In this document: positions 1-7,922 of the stretch, one piece after another
Position numbering within the stretch: the stretch's first letter is position 1
How the letters are laid out: each line of letters opens with the position of its first letter
Origin: Desulfobacterales bacterium GWB2_56_26
Lineage (GTDB): Bacteria > Desulfobacterota > Desulfobulbia > Desulfobulbales > Desulfocapsaceae
Assembly (NCBI GenBank): GCA_001799365.1
Contig: MGTI01000202.1
Location: forward strand, 191 to 41,457
Reading direction: 5' to 3'
DNA: 41,267 bases
Notes under the pieces: generated by a model
Databases searched by the model: none
Told to the model about the DNA's origin: nothing
The model's input: only the letters and a program-made list of their open reading frames with translations
Translations under genes and position numbers: made by a program

Positions 1-97
1 CTTAATTATTTTTCTCCGAATTGGAACAAAAAAGGAACAAATTAATTTTACAAATAGTTTTTAATATTTAATTTTAAATACTTACACTGTATTTACC

Positions 98-147
98 ATG
101 GACTTCGAATCCGGGTGTCGGGGGTTCGAATCCCTCCGGGTGTACCA
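98..147 (+). tRNA. 3' half of tRNA-Arg(UCG), probable integration (att) scar
   Basis: From 98 the sequence folds as the 3' part of a tRNA. There is an anticodon arm with loop CTTCGAA (anticodon TCG), a 5-nt variable region, a T arm (GGGGG / TTCGAAT / CCCTC), the 3' acceptor strand CGGGTGT, discriminator A and encoded CCA. The 5' acceptor strand (expected ACACCCG or GCACCCG) and the D arm are missing; the upstream bases are AT-rich and do not pair. Tyrosine recombinases commonly integrate between the anticodon loop and the 3' end of a tRNA gene. The fragment is therefore best read as one end of an integrated element lying to the left of the window. It is not a functional tRNA as it stands. Confidence 0.75.
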
Positions 148-159
148 AAAAAAATTCAA

Positions 160-192
160 GGGGTTATCGGCAGTAGCCGGTAACCCCTTTTT
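160..192 (+). terminator. Rho-independent terminator after the tRNA-Arg fragment
   Basis: GGGGTTATCGG pairs with CCGGTAACCCC (11 pairs, one G-T) around a 6-nt loop, followed by a run of five T. It sits 12 bp after the encoded CCA, as expected for the native terminator of a tRNA gene. This suggests that the sequence to the right is the original chromosomal flank. Confidence 0.85.
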
Positions 193-196
193 CATT

Positions 197-511
197 TTAT
201 ATTGGATCAAATCCTATATGGTAAATTTTCAAGAGATGTAGGTAGCAGCTTTCAAAGACATTGCCAATCGATACTCGCGCCTGCCGGTTCTGTTGAAATC
301 CGTGTAACAATATTTCCCCACGCAAGTTGTGGGCCATGGCAAACGCGGGTTCTTTGCGCAGCAGGAGATCGACCTTTTTGAGAGCAGAATCATAATTGGT
401 CGTGCTCATGAGCACGCCGATTTCCCGAATTTCCTTACTGTATTTGATTTACGCTCAAATAGGGTTCTTTGCCAAGCCCGGCAAGACCAAGTATGGTACT
501 TGATATCATAG
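197..511 (-). pseudogene. decayed gene fragment with TPR-like segment
   Basis: The minus-strand frame contains a stretch reading LLLRKEPAFAMAHNLRGEI, which has the spacing of a tetratricopeptide repeat helix pair. It has no recognisable beginning or end. Adjacent minus-strand frames are broken by stops and frame changes. Low complexity upstream and the neighbouring thioesterase fragment suggest gene decay next to the att scar. The TPR reading rests on one motif only. Confidence 0.3.
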
Positions 512-581
512 GAAATGGCTATGACAAGAACTAATGCCGTCTGCAAAAATATTATTTAAGAGCTGTGATTTAACCGGCTAT

Positions 582-790
582 CTATCTGAGTTTCAATTCG
601 CCTATCCTGGCTCCCTGCCGATACTGTATGGCGAGGTTGGTAACTACGTGGAAGGCACCGAGCCGGAGTATCGGTTCAAGCTGGTTGTTTTCTTCAAGGT
701 AACGCCATCGGGCTTCCTCTAATAATTCCACGTAACGCACTTGACTAACATGACCAAAATTGAAAGCTGAAAAAACAACCTCTCGCGAGT
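582..790 (-). pseudogene. truncated hot-dog acyl-CoA thioesterase remnant
   Basis: The minus-strand frame reads HVSQVRYVELLEEARWRYLE and later FHVVTNLAIQYRQGARIGE. These are the conserved N-terminal helix and central strands of the 4-hydroxybenzoyl-CoA thioesterase/YbgC-FadM hot-dog family. The usual GHVNN-type start is degenerate and the usual first strand with its catalytic Asp is absent. A stop comes about 60 residues later, where the family continues for another 60-70 residues. No continuation was found in the other frames. It is a broken gene, probably a casualty of the rearrangement at the tRNA scar. Confidence 0.6.
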
Positions 791-1082
791 GTATTGACAT
801 AGTTGACATAGTTCGCATGCAAGTAGCTCTTGATTACCTTGCCAGACCTGGCTCGACAATGGGCGATGTGGACTCCTGCTCGGATTTTCTGAACAGAGCG
901 CCTCAACCACGCCTTCAAACGATGGACAGGAAAAAGCCCTAGAGCATATGCCTGAGGCATGAGGGGGAAAAGATACTTGTTCCACCAGCTCGCCCTTGAG
1001 AATAACAACCGAATTATGCTGCCGGTTGAATTGGCAGCGTTAAAACAAGCGAATATTCCACCTAAGAAATCGCGCCCCGCCA

Positions 1083-1108
1083 ACTTCATATCCGGGTGTC
1101 GGGGTTTC
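1083..1108 (+). repeat. degenerate direct repeat of the tRNA-Arg att segment
   Basis: This 26-bp stretch matches 102-127 of the tRNA fragment at 23 positions, including an unbroken 15-base match (ATCCGGGTGTCGGGG). It does not continue into the T-arm 3' strand, acceptor or CCA. It is in the same orientation, about 980 bp downstream. It may be a second, worn attachment core delimiting a small remnant segment with the broken genes between. Confidence 0.55.
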
Positions 1109-1109
1109 C

Positions 1110-1406
1110 TGATCCTATTTCTTTACTTTCTCTCCTCTTTTGTTTGCCATTGCACTTCTTCGAAGAATTATTTACGATTTATTACATATTTTTTAAAATC
1201 ACCCTGATATCCTGAATAATTTTTCTGGACAAAAAACATCTCATACTGTTAGGTTTGTTTGTCATCATCACCAATCAACACGTCAGGTTACCGAATATCC
1301 GATTTCAATGGAGGCAATAACAATCTATCGTTTCTGGCAAGATCTTCCAAGTCAATGTGTTTTGTTTATCTGAATAACTGAGCCTTCTGGAGGATAGGAT
1401 AAAAAC
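1110..1406. other. gap between att-like repeat and first intact gene
   Basis: This stretch is AT-rich with no supported gene. The short plus-strand frame running in from 959 has no family signal and no ribosome binding site. The only useful element is an AGGAGGAT-like site at about 1388-1395, just before the gene at 1407. Confidence 0.4.
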
Positions 1407-1727
1407 ATGGTCGATTTCAATCTCGCAGTCTCCGCCATCGAAACCTTGCTCCACAGCATGAACGGGGCATCGCAGGTCGAGCAGTACAAGGCCTACACTT
1501 CCATTATCAGCTTGTCTCACGAAATCGAAAATTTATACAAAAGACGTGGTATTTCAGATTGCTATGTGGACGAAAAGTTATCCGAAATGCGATATTATGC
1601 AGCGCATTCCGCAGGCCTGATAACCGACGGCAAAAGCCAGGACACCCATATCCGCTGGAGCAGCGGCGCCTTGCAATCCATGATTTCAAGCCTTGAGCTG
1701 CTCGGCTTCGAACAGACATATCGATAA
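1407..1727 (+). CDS. hypothetical 106-residue protein
   Basis: An intact frame begins with ATG about 11 bases after a good GGAGGAT ribosome binding site, which supports it as a real gene. The product has no signal peptide, membrane segment or cysteine motif. It is predicted to be soluble and largely helical, with a region reading HEIENLYKRRGI in the middle. No family is recognised. It stands alone between the att-scar region and the envelope operon, followed by a perfect hairpin about 50 bp later. It could be the first chromosomal gene inside the scar or part of the remnant island. No function is offered. Confidence 0.6.
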   Translation: MVDFNLAVSAIETLLHSMNGASQVEQYKAYTSIISLSHEIENLYKRRGISDCYVDEKLSEMRYYAAHSAGLITDGKSQDTHIRWSSGALQSMISSLELLGFEQTYR

Positions 1728-1776
1728 TTGCGGCCCGCGGAACGAAGCCCGTGAAGTCTGGGGTCGGCTTGCTTCA

Positions 1777-1800
1777 GCCCGGCACCCTCAACTGCCGGGC
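1777..1800 (+). terminator. hairpin downstream of the 106-residue gene
   Basis: GCCCGGCA and TGCCGGGC form a perfect 8-bp stem around an 8-nt loop. No T-run follows on the plus strand, so it is at best a weak or Rho-assisted terminator, or an mRNA 3' stabiliser. Confidence 0.4.
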
Positions 1801-2041
1801 GACAGGTCTCTGTTGCCCCAATTCTGACAATGACGGACCCTTCTCGAAAAGAAGCTGAAAAACGATTTTGCTTGATCAGCTTGTTTACCTCATCCCACCA
1901 CACCATAGACAGCTCGAAAAATCAGTCCTCCTCGGTCTTACCTCTCCCTTCGTTTCGGATTAAAAGACAGTCGCCCTTGAAACGAACCGTCAAAATGTAT
2001 AAAATTTTTATGGCTTCACATACGTTCGCCTGAGTTGGACT

Positions 2042-2071
2042 TTGACATTTTTGTACGCCTTCTGTTATACA
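2042..2071 (+). promoter_or_regulatory. sigma70-type promoter for the envelope operon
   Basis: A consensus -35 TTGACA (2042-2047) is followed by an extended -10, TG-T-TATACA (2063-2071), with 17-18 bp spacing. It is the best promoter-like element in the 1728-2206 gap. It would give a leader of about 130 nt before the gene at 2207. Nothing else was seen in this gap apart from the hairpin at 1777-1800. Confidence 0.6.
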
Positions 2072-2206
2072 GATGTATTATAAACATACGATTCCGCACC
2101 GACAAATCCGGGTTATTGACAGGAAGGTCAACGGATGAGGATGCATAAATTCAAAATTATTTGGCGTACTGTCTGATCAAAAGAATAGAATCCACCAGGA
2201 GGCTCT

Positions 2207-2521
2207 ATGAAACGGCGCATTTCATTTCTTCTCTCTCTGTTTTTGCTCATTCCGGCTATCGCTTCCGCCGCTGCCTCGTCGGAGCCTGCTCCCCTCCTGC
2301 CCGAGAGCGTTGCCGCAAGATCGGAAATGGCTGCCAGCCAGAAAACCCTCACTATCTTCCTGAAGGAACGAGACCCCAATAAGGCTACGGATCTGCTCAA
2401 TAAATCCAACGACGAGTATGGCCGTAAGGGGTGGACCGTTTTCAGCGTCCTGCCCTACATGCACGAAGAAGACTTCCATGGTTTTTTTGTGACCTACCAG
2501 AAAAACCTTATCATCGAATAA
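2207..2521 (+). CDS. small secreted protein, unknown
   Basis: The product is 104 residues with a clear Sec signal peptide: basic start MKRR, a hydrophobic stretch, then AIASAAA at about residues 18-24. A strong CAGGAGG ribosome binding site lies just before the ATG. The mature part ends in a compact segment (GWTVFSVLPYMHEEDFHGFFVTYQK) that looks like a small alpha/beta fold, but no family is recognised. It is the first gene of a plus-strand run with the PEGA lipoprotein, the CsgG/FGE fusion and the SPOR protein. A periplasmic accessory role in that unit is inferred from position only. Confidence 0.7.
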   Translation: MKRRISFLLSLFLLIPAIASAAASSEPAPLLPESVAARSEMAASQKTLTIFLKERDPNKATDLLNKSNDEYGRKGWTVFSVLPYMHEEDFHGFFVTYQKNLIIE

Positions 2522-2623
2522 GTGCTCGAACTCAATAGCAATGCAGGGTGGCTCCGCTCCTCAGGAAGGACCTTCGTGCACCACATGTCTGTAAGGTATT
2601 TTAGACCCGAGAGGTATCCGACA

Positions 2624-3304
2624 ATGACAAAGAACAATACATTTTTCAGCCTGTTGATATGTGCGCTCCTTTTTAGCGGTTGCGCAAAAACGACGCTTGA
2701 TACGGAAATCAAGACAACTCCTCCGGGGGCTACAGTTACCATCGATGGGTTGAAATCAACCGAGGTCACACCTTTCAAGCATCCCTTTGACTTCTCGACC
2801 GGACAGGAGGAATACAAGTTACTGTTTGCCAAGGAGGGCTATTTCGAGCAGGAACTGGTAATCAATAGAAGCCTGCCGTCCCTGTCGGATAGAGAAATCA
2901 GTGTCAGCCTCACTCCCAGTCCTCTGTGGGAAGCCACAACCACTTCTCCTGCCACTAACAGCTGGGTACAGGTTCCGGTGGGCGCCGATCTCGATGCGCG
3001 CAATGCCTGGCAGATCATGATCGATGCGGCCATCAAACGCTCCTCGAACGTCAAGGAACTGAATTACGAATCGGGCTACCTGCAGACAAAATACACAGTC
3101 AGGAAATTCGAGACGAAAAATGGCGAATTCCTCCTCCGTTGTCAGCTCATTGCCACCCTCGTCTCTTCCGAACCTCTGATCTATCGGATCAAGGATGTCG
3201 CCGAATGGTCGGGCAATGGGGTACAGTGGCATCCCTACAACAGGATCTTTCATGAGCATGCAGAGATGATAACGGAGATTCAGGATCGCCTCAGAAGCAA
3301 CTGA
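2624..3304 (+). CDS. PEGA-domain lipoprotein
   Basis: The start chosen is ATG 2624 after GAGAGG, not the earlier in-frame start at 2522. It gives a proper lipoprotein signal with lipobox LFSGC (Cys20). Residues about 27-90 carry a PEGA-type domain, with TTPPGATVTIDG followed by a beta-rich segment and FAKEGYFEQE. The remaining 130 residues form a second, unrecognised alpha/beta domain. PEGA domains are small extracytoplasmic beta modules found in surface-associated proteins. The protein is likely anchored to the inner leaflet of the outer membrane. It lies 48 bp before the CsgG/FGE fusion, with which it is probably co-transcribed. Confidence 0.75.
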   Translation: MTKNNTFFSLLICALLFSGCAKTTLDTEIKTTPPGATVTIDGLKSTEVTPFKHPFDFSTGQEEYKLLFAKEGYFEQELVINRSLPSLSDREISVSLTPSPLWEATTTSPATNSWVQVPVGADLDARNAWQIMIDAAIKRSSNVKELNYESGYLQTKYTVRKFETKNGEFLLRCQLIATLVSSEPLIYRIKDVAEWSGNGVQWHPYNRIFHEHAEMITEIQDRLRSN

Positions 3305-3352
3305 GCCGATCAGGCGAAACCAGAAGTAATACGAGAAGCCTAGATTTAAATC

Positions 3353-5152
3353 ATGCAGGTTGCATTTTCCGGCATGTGCGAGATTCCCATGGTCATCAGA
3401 AAAACCGGCAGTGCCTTTATTGTTTTTATTTTCCTGCTCGTTATCTTCAAGACCGCCTGCTGCGCCGATTTCAAAAAGACCAAAATTGCCGTTTTAGATT
3501 TTGAGCTGCGCGGCGATTCTTTCACCACCAAGGATATGGGAGGAATCGTTGCTGAATGGTTCACCACGGCCATGGTCCAGGACGGTCGTTTCGAAGTGGT
3601 CGAACGAGCCCTGCTGAAGAAGATCGTGGAGGAACAGAAACTCGGCATGACCGGCCTGATCGACGAAAATAGTTCGGCTCAGCTGGGCAAGATTCTTGGC
3701 GTCAAGACCATCATTTCCGGCTCAGTTCTCCAATTCCAGGACACCATCGAGGTAAACGCCCGGATCATCAACGTCAACACCGGGTCGATAGTCGCGGCTG
3801 AGAATGTCCGCAGTAATACCAGTGAAAACCTGAAGAGTCTCATCGAGCTTCTGACCTCGAGGATTGTCAAGAATTTCCCGCTCACCGGCTACGTTGTGAA
3901 AAAGCGCGGCGATTCCGTGCTGATCGACCTGGGGGCCACCTCGGGGCTACAGCTCGGCATGGAATTCATCGTCTTCAAGGAAGGTGAAGTCATCAAGCAT
4001 CCGAAAACCGGCATCGTTCTCGACGTGGAACAAATCCATACCGGAAAAGTCAGGATCACCGAGATCAGCCTCAACACTGCGAATGCGGAAATACTCAGCG
4101 AAGAAGACGGCCGAAAGATTGCCGTCGGCCAACTGGTGCAAAATATCCGCAAACCGGAGAAGGTCGACGATAAGACCGAGCCACAGTCGCTGAGTCAGAA
4201 AGAGGAAAAACCACCAGAGCAACCGGTCAACAAGCAGGAACCGGAACCCGAAACGGTGCAGCCGCCGGAGCCGGTCAAACAGGAAGGCCCTGCCGGCGAA
4301 AGAGACAATCTGGCCTCCGGCGGCCAGGGTCCCCCGGTTCTGCCGCTCCCTCTCGGCACCTATATGATGGGCAGCAGTCGTTTTCCCGAGAAACCCGCCC
4401 ATTATGTAAAAATTGAAAAGCCCGTGCAGATGACGATGACCGAGATCACCTTCGACGATTATGAAAAATTCTGTCTTGAAGCCGGCTACCCCTTCCCGGA
4501 CGACTCCAGCTGGGGCAAGAAAGATCGACCGGTCATCAACGTCAACTGGCAGGATGCTCAGGCCTACGCAAAATGGCTGACCGAACAGACGGGGGTAACT
4601 TACCGGCTGCCTTTTGAAACGGAATGGGAGTGGGCGGCCGGAGCCGGTTCGGGGACCATCTATGCCTGGGGCAACTCGCTTATGCCGGACATGGCCAACT
4701 GCAAAGGCTGCGGCGCCTTGGGAGAAAAGCAGCAGACATCGCCGGTCAGGAGCTTTCAGCCCAATAAAACGGGCTTCTTCGATATGACCGGCAATGTCTG
4801 GGAGTGGGTGGAAGACTGCTGGGTTGAAAACTATGCGGGTGCCCCGGAAGACCAGTCACCCCGAATGTTTACCGGAAAATGCGGTAACTATACGATCCGC
4901 GGCGGCGCCTGGAACTCAAAGGAAAAGCAGATCTCGGTGACTTCCCGATTGGGAGTATGGGTCGATACCAAAAGCAATTACATAGGATTCAGGCTGGTTC
5001 GCGATCCGAACAGCTCCTCGCAGGCAAAAACCGATGCCCCTCCCCAAAGGGAAGGCGATACAACACTGCAGGCAGCCGCAGATCAAGGCAGGGACAATCT
5101 CTCCGCAGGAAAAACAATAACTCTGTCCTCAACATCGGAGAACGAAAAATAG
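3353..5152 (+). CDS. CsgG-like / FGE-sulfatase-domain fusion protein
   Basis: The frame encodes 599 residues. The true start may be Met13 (position 3389), which puts the export signal (MVIRK then a hydrophobic run) at the N-terminus. Residues about 45-185 match the CsgG/FlgT-like fold: KIAVLDFELRG, RFEVVERALLKKIVEEQ, GVKTIISGSV, ARIINVNTGSIV. About 190-275 resembles the beta-rich C-terminal domain of FlgT-type proteins. A Pro/Glu linker (about 280-335) leads to an FGE-sulfatase/SUMF1 domain with YRLPFETEWEWAA, GNVWEWVEDC and IRGGAWN. CsgG proteins act in outer-membrane secretion of curli. FGE domains of this kind often serve as binding or scaffold modules rather than formylglycine enzymes. 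The fusion suggests an envelope assembly factor. Confidence 0.85.
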   Translation: MQVAFSGMCEIPMVIRKTGSAFIVFIFLLVIFKTACCADFKKTKIAVLDFELRGDSFTTKDMGGIVAEWFTTAMVQDGRFEVVERALLKKIVEEQKLGMTGLIDENSSAQLGKILGVKTIISGSVLQFQDTIEVNARIINVNTGSIVAAENVRSNTSENLKSLIELLTSRIVKNFPLTGYVVKKRGDSVLIDLGATSGLQLGMEFIVFKEGEVIKHPKTGIVLDVEQIHTGKVRITEISLNTANAEILSEEDGRKIAVGQLVQNIRKPEKVDDKTEPQSLSQKEEKPPEQPVNKQEPEPETVQPPEPVKQEGPAGERDNLASGGQGPPVLPLPLGTYMMGSSRFPEKPAHYVKIEKPVQMTMTEITFDDYEKFCLEAGYPFPDDSSWGKKDRPVINVNWQDAQAYAKWLTEQTGVTYRLPFETEWEWAAGAGSGTIYAWGNSLMPDMANCKGCGALGEKQQTSPVRSFQPNKTGFFDMTGNVWEWVEDCWVENYAGAPEDQSPRMFTGKCGNYTIRGGAWNSKEKQISVTSRLGVWVDTKSNYIGFRLVRDPNSSSQAKTDAPPQREGDTTLQAAADQGRDNLSAGKTITLSSTSENEK

Positions 5153-5217
5153 GCCGATCCTGATCCGGTGGCAACCATACTCCGAAGGTTCCAAACAACT
5201 TTAACCTGTGGTGGCAA

Positions 5218-5955
5218 ATGAAGATCTCTTTTTACCTCGTATGCCTGATACTCTTTTTTCAGGGACCTTCCTTGGCGTTCGGCGGGAATCTGGCCCTCAT
5301 CGAAAAGCGGCTGATCGAGCTCGATAAACTGAATCAGCAGGCGGTGCAGGAAGCGGGGGAAATACCAAAAAACGGTTCGGTTGAAATCGAAGCCCGCGTG
5401 AAACCCGGAGTTGCCGACCCCAATACGGACACAGGGATCGGTGAAGGGCGGTTTCAATTTTCCAAAAAAGCCGTTTTGGCTATCGAGGAAAAGCTGCCGT
5501 TTACGGTGCAGATAAGTTCCAGCCGCTCGCAGCAGCAATGTTATCGCGTCGCCGCAATGTTGCGGCGAACCGGATATCCGGCGTTTACCGCATCGATTAC
5601 CCTGAAAGATCAAGGACTTTGGCACCGAATATTCGTCGGCTCTTTCGCCTCCCGGGAAGAGGCGGAAAAGACCAGACAAAACCTGGAAAAAGACGAGATC
5701 CCCGATGGCATGATCAGGAGCATGCCCTATGCAGTGCAAATCGGCAACGCAGGTTCGCTGGAAAGTCTAAAAAGCCTGAGGGATAAACTTTCAGCCATGC
5801 AGTACATGCCGTACACCAGTTATGTACGGGAGACCACAAGCAATCAGCCGCAGACGCGTCTGCTCATCGGTGCCTACGAGACCAAAGAGGATGCGACCAA
5901 CCTGCTGGCCGCCCTTCGCTCGGAAGGACTCACAGCGATAGTGGTGAACCGCTGA
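5218..5955 (+). CDS. double SPOR-domain periplasmic protein
   Basis: The 245-residue product has a signal peptide (MKISFYLVCLILFF to LAFGG). A short coil-forming region with Lys/Glu follows, then two SPOR-like repeats, at about residues 92-165 (FTVQISSSRSQQQCYRVAAMLRRTGYPAF and HRIFVGSFASREEAE) and 168-245 (YAVQIGNAGSLESLKSLRDKL and RLLIGAYETKEDA). SPOR domains bind denuded septal peptidoglycan. It is the last gene of the plus-strand envelope run, 65 bp after the CsgG/FGE fusion, and faces the ABC export operon tail to tail. A role in anchoring or locating the envelope machinery is inferred. Confidence 0.8.
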   Translation: MKISFYLVCLILFFQGPSLAFGGNLALIEKRLIELDKLNQQAVQEAGEIPKNGSVEIEARVKPGVADPNTDTGIGEGRFQFSKKAVLAIEEKLPFTVQISSSRSQQQCYRVAAMLRRTGYPAFTASITLKDQGLWHRIFVGSFASREEAEKTRQNLEKDEIPDGMIRSMPYAVQIGNAGSLESLKSLRDKLSAMQYMPYTSYVRETTSNQPQTRLLIGAYETKEDATNLLAALRSEGLTAIVVNR

Positions 5956-6005
5956 CGGCCGAAACCGACTTCATATCCGTCATCTCAGCCGGTACCGGGG
6001 ATGCT

Positions 6006-7238
6006 TCACGAATCCCGCAGGGCGAGGGCCGGCGAAAGAGATGCCGCCCGCCGGGCGGGATGGAGTCCGAAAACGATCCCGGTCGCTATGGCCGAAAGCG
6101 GGGCTACGACGAGGCTGAAGGTTGAGAAAACCACCGGCCAGTCGGCAATTTTCTCGATGCCGAGTGACAGCAGCAGGCCGGCCAACACTCCCCAGAGACC
6201 GCCCGACATTGTCAGCAGAATGGAATTCCATAAGTACAGGCTGACAATCCTGCTCTTCGGTGCCCCGAGCGCCATGCGCAGGCCAATTTCCCTTGTCTGC
6301 TCGGCGATATTGGCGAGCATCACGTTCATCACCCCGATGCCTCCCACCAGTAGGGAAAGCCCGGCAATCGCCCCCATGATGATTGAGAAAACCTTCTGAC
6401 TCTCCCATGCCTCCCGAAGCAGAGTGACCGGCACGACGATGGTGAAATCTTCAACATTCCGGTGATTCCTGGCGAGCAGCTGCTTTACCTGGTCGGCAAT
6501 GGAAAGAATCGCCGCCTCCTGCGCCGCAGCGAGGGAAATGACCAGGCCATCGAGCCTGACGCGACCAGCCACGTTCTTGGCAAATGGCATGCTCGATATC
6601 GGCAGGATGACGGTATTATCGAAATCGAGTGTGGAGAGTCCGGTCCCTTCGGTGAGCAGACGACCCCGCGGAGCAGCCACCCCGACGACGGTCGAGGGAT
6701 GATGGTCGAGCTGAACGGTTGCCAGGATATCGCTCTGCAGGGCCACCGCGACGGATCTGCCGATGACGCAGGAATTGCCTCGATAGGCGATATCGCCGTC
6801 ATCGATCGACCGGCCTTTTTCAACGATGAGCCGTTCCGCTGCGAACCATTCGCTCGTCACGCCCAAAACGGTTGCCACCGCGGTCCTGCTGCCCGCCCTG
6901 ACCAGGACATTATCCTTGCGGACATACGCGCCGACCGTGCCCCTGCTACCCAGCCACTGTCCGATATGGATGTTGTCCTCCTGGCTGAGGCCCTGGGACA
7001 GGTTGATTGCGCTGTCATTGTGCCGTAAACCGGAGGCTTCCACCCGCAAGGTGTTGATACCCATGGAGCTGATCTTTTCAAAGGCCGCTTTCTTCGCCCC
7101 TTCGCTGATGGACAGCATGGCGATGAGCGCCGTCACGCCAATGCCGATGCCAAGACTGCTGAGGAGTGATCTGAGCGGCCGCCTGCGCAGGTTTTTCAAG
7201 GCATCTTCGATATCCAGCAGAAATTGTTGGCGCAGCAT
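6006..7238 (-). CDS. MacB-type ABC transporter permease (FtsX family)
   Basis: The 410-residue product has the MacB/FtsX architecture. There is one N-terminal membrane helix after a basic segment (NLRRRPLRSLLSSLGIGIGV), a large periplasmic domain (about 50-270), and three C-terminal helices carrying the FtsX motif region NVMLANIAEQTREIGLRMALGAP. Mechanotransmission permeases of this type couple cytoplasmic ATP hydrolysis to periplasmic export rather than membrane passage. It is the last gene of a four-gene minus-strand operon (OMF, MFP, ATPase, permease) and starts 6 bp after the ATPase stop. Unlike MacB itself, the ATPase is a separate protein. Confidence 0.9.
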   Translation of the reverse strand: MLRQQFLLDIEDALKNLRRRPLRSLLSSLGIGIGVTALIAMLSISEGAKKAAFEKISSMGINTLRVEASGLRHNDSAINLSQGLSQEDNIHIGQWLGSRGTVGAYVRKDNVLVRAGSRTAVATVLGVTSEWFAAERLIVEKGRSIDDGDIAYRGNSCVIGRSVAVALQSDILATVQLDHHPSTVVGVAAPRGRLLTEGTGLSTLDFDNTVILPISSMPFAKNVAGRVRLDGLVISLAAAQEAAILSIADQVKQLLARNHRNVEDFTIVVPVTLLREAWESQKVFSIIMGAIAGLSLLVGGIGVMNVMLANIAEQTREIGLRMALGAPKSRIVSLYLWNSILLTMSGGLWGVLAGLLLSLGIEKIADWPVVFSTFSLVVAPLSAIATGIVFGLHPARRAASLSPALALRDS

Positions 7239-7244
7239 GGCGGA

Positions 7245-7916
7245 TTACCGGGGAGAAGGCGGCTTTTCCAGCCGCAGGACCCGACTGCCGTAGCGGATGG
7301 CTTCCGGATCGTGACTCACCATGACCACGGTGCAGCCTTGCCGGGTCTGCTCCTGCAGGAGTTTCATGATTTTTTCGGAGTTGTCCACATCGAGGCTGCC
7401 GGTCGGCTCATCGGCGAAGATCAGGGTCGGCCGCCGCACCAGAGCCCGGGCAAAAACCACCCGCTGCATTTCCCCACCGGAGAGGGTATCGGGATACCGG
7501 TCGGCCAGATCGGCCATGCCGATATAGGAAAGCAATTCGCGGCAACGGCTGTCCATGTTATTCTTACTTGCCGGCTCACCGTAATGGAAGGGCAGGGAAA
7601 TATTTTCGGCGACGGTCCGGTCGACAAGGAGATGCGGCGTCTGAAAGATAAAGCCGAAGGCGCTGTTGCGCAGCAAGGCGACTTGACTCTCCTCCATCGC
7701 CGTAAGACTCTGTCCGCCATAACGCACCTCTCCCCGGGATGGCCTGTCCAGCCCCCCGAGAAGATTGAGCAGCGTCGATTTTCCGGCGCCCGATGGTCCT
7801 GAAATCACCAGGAATTCCCGAGGCTCTACCACAAGTGACACTTCCGGCAACGCGAGGCTCCGGTTCTTCCCGGCAACAAAGGACCGGGATACCTTATCCG
7901 CCTCCAGCAAGGCCAT
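7245..7916 (-). CDS. MacB/LolD-type ABC transporter ATPase
   Basis: The 223-residue product has Walker A GPSGAGKST (40-48), Q-loop around FIFQTPHL, signature LSGGEMQR (145-152) and Walker B LIFADEPTG (165-173). This is the compact ATPase class that pairs with FtsX-family permeases (LolD, MacB, FtsE). It lies between the membrane-fusion protein and the permease with gaps of 6 bp on either side, so the four proteins almost certainly form one tripartite exporter. The substrate is unknown. Confidence 0.92.
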   Translation of the reverse strand: MALLEADKVSRSFVAGKNRSLALPEVSLVVEPREFLVISGPSGAGKSTLLNLLGGLDRPSRGEVRYGGQSLTAMEESQVALLRNSAFGFIFQTPHLLVDRTVAENISLPFHYGEPASKNNMDSRCRELLSYIGMADLADRYPDTLSGGEMQRVVFARALVRRPTLIFADEPTGSLDVDNSEKIMKLLQEQTRQGCTVVMVSHDPEAIRYGSRVLRLEKPPSPR

Positions 7917-7922
7917 CAGCGG

